NCBI GenBank assembly: GCA_045114235.1
Contig: JBGUKB010000038.1
Span: 5,015 to 69,014, forward strand
Source: UBA1732 sp045114235
Lineage (GTDB): Bacteria > Verrucomicrobiota > Lentisphaeria > Victivallales > UBA1829
Length of the DNA: 64,000 nt
Direction of reading: 5' to 3'
In this document: one piece after another, positions 58,300-64,000 of the stretch
Layout: each line of letters opens with the position of its first letter
How positions within the stretch are numbered: the first letter of the stretch is position 1
The notes under the pieces: generated by a model
The model's database searches: none
What the model was told of the DNA's origin: nothing
What the model saw: the letters and a program-made list of their open reading frames with translations, nothing else
Translations under genes and position numbers: made by a program

Positions 58300-60435
58300 A
58301 TGAGCTATCTGAACAGGATCAACGCGATCAACGCAGTCGCCGACCTCGCCGCGAGCGAGCCTGCGCCTGCAGCCCCCATCGAACCCGATCACAACTACGC
58401 GGAAGACGTCTTCGACGCCGCCTCCATGCGCGAGTACCTGCCGAAGGACATCTGCGGCAAGCTGCTCGCCACCATCGAGACCGGCGCGCCGCTGGACGTA
58501 CAGATCGCCGCCGACGTGGCGCACGCCATGAAGAAGTGGGCGCTTGAACGCGGCGCCACGCACTACACGCACTGGTTCCAGCCGCTGACCGGATCGACCG
58601 CCGAAAAGCACGACGCCTTCCTCGAGATCAAGGACGGCAAGCCCATCCAGACCTTCTCCGGCAAGAACCTGATCGTCGGCGAACCCGATGCCTCCAGTTT
58701 CCCGTCGGGCGGCATCCGCTCCACCTTCGAGGCGCGCGGCTACACCGCCTGGGATCCGACCAGCCCGGCGTTCATCAAGCGCCACGGCAACGGCGCCACG
58801 CTCTGCATCCCGACCGCGTTCTGCGCGTACACCGGCGAAGCGCTCGATAAGAAGACCCCGCTGCTGCGTTCCATGCAGGCTCTCTCCGTCGCGACGAAGC
58901 GCCTCATGAAGTGCTTCAACCTGCCCGAGGAAAAGGTCGAGATCACGCTCGGCGCGGAGCAGGAATATTTCCTGATCGACAAGCATTTCTACCTCATGCG
59001 GCCGGACCTCGTCCAGACCGGGCGCACCGTGTTCGGCGCGCCTCCGGCGAAGCACCAGCAGCTTGAGGACCACTATTTCGGCTCCATCAAACTGCGCGTG
59101 CTGAACTTCATGACCGAGGTCGAAAACGAACTCTGGAAGCTCGGCATCCCGGCGAAGACCCGCCACAATGAAGTCGCGCCCGCCCAGTTCGAGCTCGCGC
59201 CGATGTTCGAGGAAGTCAACCTCGCGTGCGACCACAACATGCTCATCATGGAAGTGCTCCGCCAGGTCGCCGACCGCTACGGGTTCGTCTGCCTGCTCCA
59301 TGAAAAGCCGTTCGCCGGCGTGAACGGTTCCGGCAAGCACAACAACTGGGCCGTCTCCTACGGCAAGACCAACCTGCTCAATCCGGGCAGCGATCCGCGC
59401 CAGAACGCCATCTTCCTGACCGTGCTCTGCGCGATCATCGAAGCCATCGACAAGCATGCCGACCTGCTGCGCGCCACCGTGACCGGAGCGGGCAACGACC
59501 ACCGCCTCGGCGCGAACGAAGCGCCGCCGGCCGTCATCTCCATGTACCTCGGCGACCAACTCGCGGACGTGATCGACCAGATCGAGCACAACGAGGTCAA
59601 GACCAGCCGCAAATCGTCCGCCATGCGAATCGGCGTCGACACGCTCCCGCCGCTCCCGAGGGACGCCACCGACCGCAACCGCACCAGCCCGTTCGCGTTC
59701 ACCGGAAACAAGTTCGAGTTCCGCGCCCCCGGCTCCAGCCAGTCCTGCGCCGGCCCGAACACCGTGCTGAACGTGATCATCTCCGAGTCGTTCGAACGCA
59801 TCGCCTCCGTGCTGGAGAAGCTCCCGAAGAAGGAATTCCACGACGGCCTGCAGAAGGAGCTCCGCAAGATCATCCGCACGCACAAGCGCATCATCTTCAA
59901 CGGCGACGGCTACGCCGACAACTGGCTGAAGGAAGCCGCGAAGCGAGGCCTGCCGAACGCGAAGACCACGATGGACGCGCTCCGCTGCCTGACCGCGCCC
60001 GCCAACGTGAAGATGTTCGAGAAGTACCACGTCTACACGAAGCGCGAGCTCGAATCCCGCTACGAGGTCTTCCTCGAGGACTACCATCGTAGAATCCATA
60101 TCGAAGGCGAAGTCGCGCTCGAGATCGCCACCAGCATGATCTACCCCGCCGTCGCGCAGGAATATGCCAAGCTCGCCGCCGCGGCGGCCGCCGGCAAGTC
60201 CGTCGGACTCAAGAGCGGCGTGAAGACGCTGTCCAGTTCCGCCGCCGAACTCGGCGCCAAGCTCGATGAGCTCAATACGAAGATCGAAGCGCTCCGCAAG
60301 GCGCTCGGCGGTCTCCACGAGGAGATCCTCGCCGCGATGGCAGACCTGCGCAAGGTGGTCGACTCCATCGAAAAGAACGTCGCCGACGAAAGCTGGCCGC
60401 TGCCGAAGTACCGCGAAATGCTGTTCGTGTACTGA
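58300..60435 (+). CDS. glnN: Glutamine synthetase type III
   Basis: A 711-residue type III glutamine synthetase, which makes glutamine from glutamate, ammonia and ATP as the main ammonia-assimilating step. Length and motifs fit GSIII: FSGKNLIVGEPDASSFPSGG, ITLGAEQEYFLID (metal-binding Glu), PAKTRHNEVAPAQFELAP, HEKPFAGVNGSGKHNNW (ATP-binding) and NRTSPFAFTGNKFEFRAPGS. The start at 58300 (MSYLNRINAINAV) follows AAGGAG; the frame is open 390 bp further up but that would include the promoter. A sigma-54-type site suggests nitrogen control. A terminator follows. Confidence 0.95.
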   Translation: MSYLNRINAINAVADLAASEPAPAAPIEPDHNYAEDVFDAASMREYLPKDICGKLLATIETGAPLDVQIAADVAHAMKKWALERGATHYTHWFQPLTGSTAEKHDAFLEIKDGKPIQTFSGKNLIVGEPDASSFPSGGIRSTFEARGYTAWDPTSPAFIKRHGNGATLCIPTAFCAYTGEALDKKTPLLRSMQALSVATKRLMKCFNLPEEKVEITLGAEQEYFLIDKHFYLMRPDLVQTGRTVFGAPPAKHQQLEDHYFGSIKLRVLNFMTEVENELWKLGIPAKTRHNEVAPAQFELAPMFEEVNLACDHNMLIMEVLRQVADRYGFVCLLHEKPFAGVNGSGKHNNWAVSYGKTNLLNPGSDPRQNAIFLTVLCAIIEAIDKHADLLRATVTGAGNDHRLGANEAPPAVISMYLGDQLADVIDQIEHNEVKTSRKSSAMRIGVDTLPPLPRDATDRNRTSPFAFTGNKFEFRAPGSSQSCAGPNTVLNVIISESFERIASVLEKLPKKEFHDGLQKELRKIIRTHKRIIFNGDGYADNWLKEAAKRGLPNAKTTMDALRCLTAPANVKMFEKYHVYTKRELESRYEVFLEDYHRRIHIEGEVALEIATSMIYPAVAQEYAKLAAAAAAGKSVGLKSGVKTLSSSAAELGAKLDELNTKIEALRKALGGLHEEILAAMADLRKVVDSIEKNVADESWPLPKYREMLFVY

Positions 60436-60469
60436 TACTCAGGCGTTTCAGCTCGAAGCAAAACATCTT

Positions 60470-60506
60470 CCCGGCCGCCCGCGCCAATACGGACGGTCGG
60501 GTTTTT
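60470..60506 (+). terminator. Terminator of glnN
   Basis: CCCGGCCG and CGGTCGGG pair over 8 bp (one G-U) around a 16-base loop, followed by five T, 34 bp after the stop codon. Confidence 0.7.
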
Positions 60507-60580
60507 CATGTCCGCGATCCAAAATGTGAGTAAGAATCAAAAAAATTTAGAAAAATAATCGTTCAAGACGCCAAACTGGT

Positions 60581-60608
60581 TTGCATTTTTCTTTTGACGT
60601 GTTATATT
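60581..60608 (+). promoter_or_regulatory. Promoter of the GspC-like gene
   Basis: TTGCAT, 16 bp, TATATT on the plus strand, about 41 bp before the ATG. Confidence 0.6.
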
Positions 60609-60649
60609 GATGCTTGTATCAATCGAAACCGCCCAAGGAGTCCTCCGCT

Positions 60650-61618
60650 ATGAAATTTATGCTGATCTCTCTTAATATCCTGCTCGCCGCCGCAGTCTGC
60701 CATCTGGCCTGGACCTATTCCTCCGAGCCGCTGGAGTTCGCTTCGACGTCGAAAAAGGTCACGCCTGCCAAGATCGAAAGGAAGAAGGCGGTCAAGGTCA
60801 AAGCCGCGGAAAAAGCGGTGCTGGATTCCCCCGAAGTGACGGAAAAGAAGATCGCCGCCCTGGTGGAGCACAATATCTTCAAGACGGAACGCGTGCCCGA
60901 AGCGCCCGCGAACAAGACCGCCCAGCGGAACAACCAGCAGATCCGCGCGGACTTGAGCCTGGTCGGCACCTATGTCATCGGCGATTCCCTCGGCGCGATC
61001 ATCCTTCAGCGGCTTCAGGGCAACGCCCAGCAGCAGCTGAAGGCGCTTCAGCAGAAGGAGTACGAACAGTACGCGCTGTCCTCGACCCGCATCACCGATC
61101 CGAAGAAGAAAGCGGCGGCGGCAGCGGCGGCGGAGGAAGGCGCGGCTGACGAGGAGAAAAAGGAATCCGGCGAAGGCGAAGCGGAAAAGGATCCCAAGCA
61201 GATCGTAATCGTCGGCGCCAGCCCCTCGATCTCCGCGAACAACGTGTTCCGCCAGCACCTGAAGGTCGGCGACACCACGGTGACCGGCTACAAGCTCGAA
61301 GAAGTGACCCGCACCACCGCCGTGCTGACCAAGAACAACGAACGGATCGAGCTCACGCTGCTGACTCCGTCCGAGGCGGGAAACATCGCCCGCCAGCGTC
61401 AGAACAACAATAACAACCAGAACAAGAACAATAATAACAATAATAACAACAATAATAACAACCGGAACAATCAGAACAACAATAACAACAACCGGAACAA
61501 TAACAACAATAACGCCCGGAACAACAATAACAACAATAACAACAACCGGAACGCTCAGAACAACAACCGGAACAACAATAACAACCGCAACAACAACCGC
61601 GACCAGGACTGGTTCTGA
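60650..61618 (+). CDS. GspC/PilP-like membrane protein with polyasparagine tail
   Basis: A 322-residue protein. An N-terminal membrane helix (MKFMLISLNILLAAAVCHLA) is followed by a periplasmic part resembling the homology region of type II secretion GspC: AALVEHNIFKTERVP, LSLVGTYVIGDSLGAIILQR, and later LKVGDTTVTGYKLEEVTRT with NNERIELTL. A 30-residue Lys/Ala/Glu-rich insert lies near 155-185. The last about 75 residues (from near 248) are almost only Asn with scattered Arg and Gln, ending RDQDWF. AAGGAG nine bases before the ATG. Own promoter and terminator; no other secretion genes nearby. The GspC relation is by pattern only. Confidence 0.7.
   Translation: MKFMLISLNILLAAAVCHLAWTYSSEPLEFASTSKKVTPAKIERKKAVKVKAAEKAVLDSPEVTEKKIAALVEHNIFKTERVPEAPANKTAQRNNQQIRADLSLVGTYVIGDSLGAIILQRLQGNAQQQLKALQQKEYEQYALSSTRITDPKKKAAAAAAAEEGAADEEKKESGEGEAEKDPKQIVIVGASPSISANNVFRQHLKVGDTTVTGYKLEEVTRTTAVLTKNNERIELTLLTPSEAGNIARQRQNNNNNQNKNNNNNNNNNNNNRNNQNNNNNNRNNNNNNARNNNNNNNNNRNAQNNNRNNNNNRNNNRDQDWF
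61390..61600 (+). repeat. AAC/AAT trinucleotide microsatellite
   Basis: About 210 bp of AAC and AAT codons interrupted by CGG/CGC (Arg), CAG (Gln) and a few others; it encodes the polyasparagine tail. Much lower GC content than its surroundings. Length change by slippage would stay in frame. Confidence 0.85.
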
Positions 61619-61642
61619 TTCCATAATCCCCTGTCAGCTTTC

Positions 61643-61695
61643 AGCCGGAGAACACATGCGGGATTCCGCTGAAATGTTCCCCGGCTTTCTTTTTT
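61643..61695 (+). terminator. Terminator of the GspC-like gene
   Basis: AGCCGGAGAACA and TGTTCCCCGGCT form a 12-bp stem with one mismatch. An inner GCGG/CCGC hairpin sits in the loop, and TTCTTTTTTC follows. Confidence 0.75.
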
Positions 61696-61701
61696 CTCCC
61701 C

Positions 61702-63132
61702 ATGAAACTGCGCTTCCTGATATTTCTGATCGTTTCGATTGTCTTCGCGCTCCTGCTGGCGAAACATGACGTGACCCATACGGGGATCGAGACTTCGCGG
61801 TATTCGACGGTCGAATCCGTGCTGGAACGCGGCACGTTCGCGATCGACGACAGCTTCTTCGCCACGCCGGACAAGTGCGAACGCAACGGGCATTTCTACG
61901 GGGACAAGCCGCCCCTGCTGACGTTCTGCGCGATCGCATGGGGACGCGTGTTGAAGATTTTAGGTGTGCGGTATCTGGACGGGGATTACTACCGCGCGGT
62001 CTACCTGACGGGCGTGCTGACGTTTCTTCTTTCCTGCTTCACCGGATGGTTTTTCTACCTCGGTTTGAGGCGGCGTCCTCGGATGCCGGAAGGGTACCGG
62101 ATCGCGATGTCCGTACTGTCGGTCGTTTCCACGCTGGTGCTGTCCTACGCCGTGACGCTGAACAACCACACGGTGTGCGCGGCTGTGCTGATGGGGCTGG
62201 TCCTGCTGCTGGAACGCTGCGAAGAGACGGGCATGACGCGCTTGCGCGCATTCCTGGCGGGCATTATGGCCGGGCTGATCCTGAACCTGGAATTCGTGAC
62301 GGGAGGCGTGCTCGGGATCGCGGTGTTCGTGTTCGTCCTGACCTCGGTCTCGCCCCGGCTGATCGAAAACGCCCTGATGTACGCGATCGGGGCAGGCCTG
62401 ATGATCCTGCTCGAAGCGGGGATGAACATGCTCTCCTACGGTTCGCCGCTGCCGCTGTACCTCTTCACGCACAAACCGGCGTTCACCGAGAAAAACTACC
62501 TGACCTACGCGTTCAACATCCTGTTCGGGTTCGAGGGGTTCTTCCTTTACATGCCGGCGCTGCTCTTTGCCGGATTCGCGTGCGCCTCGGGACGCATGCG
62601 CCGCGACCGGGTGTTCGTGTACATGATGGCTTCGACGCTCGCCGCGATCTTCCTTTTCATTATCGGTACGTCCGATTACGGCGGGTGGTGCTACGGATAC
62701 CGGTTCCTGATCCCGTTCGCGCCGGTCCTGCTGTACTATGCCGCGATCTGGTTCGGGCGTCCGCGTCCGCGCCTGAAGCGCTGGCATCTCTTCCGCCTGG
62801 TGCTGATCTGGGGCGTGGTGTTCTCCATCGTGGGCATGGGCAACCCGTGGAACGCAGGATACGAGGGATCGAGCACGCCAAAGAACGCCCTGCCGGAACA
62901 CTTCAAAAACAGCTTCCTTGCGAATGCGTTCGTGTTCTGCTGGCAGGCTTCGCCGCATTCCGCGCTCACACAGTTCTTCACGGACCGCGTCTACGGACGC
63001 GAATACGCCATGATGTACCTGATGATGGAGCTGAACAACCGCAACGACCATGCCGGACTCCGGCGGCTCATGGAGCAGCTCCGGGATATGGACGATTCAG
63101 GCAAGCCGGGGCAGATGAACGCCCCGGAATAA
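61702..63132 (+). CDS. Polytopic membrane protein, GT-C/PMT-like
   Basis: A 476-residue protein with about ten membrane helices. The first loop contains SRYSTVESVLERGTFAIDDS and NGHFYGDKPPLLTFCAIAWG; the D-K-P-P motif is typical of ArnT/PMT-type GT-C glycosyltransferases, which take sugars from lipid carriers. The C-terminal soluble domain is small. No ribosome-binding site is clear at 61702. It directly follows the terminator of the GspC-like gene. Activity is inferred from the motif and topology only. Confidence 0.7.
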   Translation: MKLRFLIFLIVSIVFALLLAKHDVTHTGIETSRYSTVESVLERGTFAIDDSFFATPDKCERNGHFYGDKPPLLTFCAIAWGRVLKILGVRYLDGDYYRAVYLTGVLTFLLSCFTGWFFYLGLRRRPRMPEGYRIAMSVLSVVSTLVLSYAVTLNNHTVCAAVLMGLVLLLERCEETGMTRLRAFLAGIMAGLILNLEFVTGGVLGIAVFVFVLTSVSPRLIENALMYAIGAGLMILLEAGMNMLSYGSPLPLYLFTHKPAFTEKNYLTYAFNILFGFEGFFLYMPALLFAGFACASGRMRRDRVFVYMMASTLAAIFLFIIGTSDYGGWCYGYRFLIPFAPVLLYYAAIWFGRPRPRLKRWHLFRLVLIWGVVFSIVGMGNPWNAGYEGSSTPKNALPEHFKNSFLANAFVFCWQASPHSALTQFFTDRVYGREYAMMYLMMELNNRNDHAGLRRLMEQLRDMDDSGKPGQMNAPE

Positions 63133-63216
63133 GCGTGGAATAAGCGCAGAAACGCCGCGTAACGCCAAGTGTCAGAAAATGAGCGCAGGAAGGGCGCGCG
63201 CGGGCATGTTTTTTCC

Positions 63217-63245
63217 TTGAAAAAACACCGTTCAAGGTGTATATT
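63217..63245 (+). promoter_or_regulatory. Promoter of lysS
   Basis: TTGAAA, 17 bp, TATATT, 43 bp before the ATG. The spacer contains the inverted repeat ACACC-N6-GGTGT, whose right arm reaches the -10, a possible operator. Confidence 0.65.
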
Positions 63246-63287
63246 ATATTTTCCGCTAATTCCCATCTTTTGACGAAGGAAACGACC

Positions 63288-64000
63288 ATGTCCGACGAAA
63301 TCATCTCCGCAGAAGCCGAGCAGAAGCAACTCGACGATATTTTCTCCCAGCGCAAGGCGAAAGCCGAAGAACTCCGTGCCGCGGGCATCGCCCCGTACGG
63401 CGTCTTCGTGGACAACATCATCCCGACGACCGAAGCGCGCGCGAAATACGTGCCGGACGTGGAGAACACCGAACTCGTGACCGTCGCGGGCCGCATCATG
63501 ACGTTCCGCGTGATGGGCAAGGCGACGTTCCTGCACATCAAGGACCAGCACGGCAGCCTCCAGCTGTACGCCCAGCGCGACCTGCTCGGCGAAGAGGAAT
63601 ACAAGCGTTTCAAGCGCCTCGACCCGGGCGACCTGATCGCCGCCTCCGGCCACATGTTCGTGACGAAGACCGGCGAAATCACGCTGAAGATGCACTCCTA
63701 CACGATGCTGTCGAAGTCCCTGCGCCCGCTCCCGGAGAAGTTCCACGGACTGACCGACATGGAGCAGCGCTATCGCCAGCGTTACGTGGACCTCATCATG
63801 AACGACGAAAGCCGTTCCATTTTCTTCAAGCGCATTCAGATCATCCGCGAAATCCGCAACTTCCTGGAGTCGCGCGGATTCCTGGAGGTCGAGACCCCGA
63901 TGCTCCAGTACATCCCCGGCGGCGCCGCCGCCACGCCGTTCAAGACGCACTACAACGCGCTGGACTGCGACATGTTCATGCGCATCGCGCCGGAACTCTA
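63288..64000 (+). CDS. lysS: Lysyl-tRNA synthetase, class II, N-terminal part
   Basis: The first 237 residues of a class II lysyl-tRNA synthetase, cut by the right edge. It starts MSDEIISAEAEQKQLDDIFS. The OB-fold anticodon-binding domain is visible (VAGRIMTFRVMGKATFLHIK, LQLYAQRDLLG, GDLIAASGHMFVTKTGEITL), then class II motif 1 begins (QRYRQRYVDLIMNDESR, FLESRGFLEVETPML). GAAGGA lies before the ATG. The N-terminal helix is a little longer than in many bacterial enzymes. Confidence 0.96.
   Translation, partial: MSDEIISAEAEQKQLDDIFSQRKAKAEELRAAGIAPYGVFVDNIIPTTEARAKYVPDVENTELVTVAGRIMTFRVMGKATFLHIKDQHGSLQLYAQRDLLGEEEYKRFKRLDPGDLIAASGHMFVTKTGEITLKMHSYTMLSKSLRPLPEKFHGLTDMEQRYRQRYVDLIMNDESRSIFFKRIQIIREIRNFLESRGFLEVETPMLQYIPGGAAATPFKTHYNALDCDMFMRIAPEL

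Overview
The window is about 64 kb of GC-rich DNA with coding density around 93% and long antisense shadow frames. It probably comes from an anaerobic, Gram-negative, plant-polysaccharide-degrading member of the PVC bacteria. I would guess Lentisphaerota (Victivallis-like), but this is an inference from content, not from a marker gene. Pointers are the oxygen-independent ribonucleotide reductase (nrdDG), ferredoxin-linked indolepyruvate oxidoreductase, type III glutamine synthetase, secreted glycosidases of families GH9, GH31 and GH43, a mosaic beta-strand-repeat/FG-GAP surface protein, LolA and lipoproteins. I saw no rRNA, tRNA, insertion sequence, integrase or CRISPR array.

Region by region. 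1-1641: nrdG-nrdD (nrdD runs off the left edge), behind a promoter with a candidate NrdR box. 1963-4068: divergent MFS transporter and family 2 glycosyltransferase. 4046-18019: a 15-gene minus-strand operon resembling an aryl-polyene type II fatty acid/polyketide cluster. It has ketoreductase, three complete ketosynthases, two half-size ketosynthase-like proteins, ACP, two hot-dog dehydratases, thioesterase, two acyltransferases, a GT2-DUF2062 protein, a LolA-like protein and an MMPL exporter fused to a lipoprotein-like domain. No aryl ligase or ammonia lyase is present. 18218-20491: UDP-sugar pyrophosphorylase, a small unknown protein and YraN. 20639-28555: secreted GH9, an 83-residue repeat protein and a 1561-residue mosaic surface protein. 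28781-34475: mraY with a hybrid histidine kinase, a TPR protein and a 29-residue bS22-like ribosomal protein. 34620-40017: iorB, phenylacetate-CoA-ligase-like, aminotransferase, iorA and Nudix genes, an operon for oxidising aromatic amino acids with ferredoxin reduction. 40214-42974: GH43-like lipoprotein, glycosyltransferase, small lipoprotein. 43313-49548: giant PAS/GAF hybrid kinase with a structured leader, VanX-like dipeptidase, GNAT. 49810-52529: leucine-rich-repeat membrane protein and an unknown membrane protein. 52748-57629: GH43 and GH31-PA14 hemicellulases. 58300-64000: glnN behind a sigma-54-type promoter, a GspC-like protein with a polyasparagine tail, a GT-C-like membrane protein and the start of lysS.

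How it works together. The polyene-like operon encodes chain building, lipid-type acyl transfer and export across the envelope. The glycosidases suggest growth on beta-glucan or xyloglucan-type hemicellulose. The ior operon and nrdDG fit fermentation without oxygen. Across the window most promoters read TTGAxx or TTGCAT, 16-18 bp, then TATATT or a close variant. Start codons were chosen by ribosome-binding sites, signal peptides and four-base ATGA overlaps rather than by longest reading frame.
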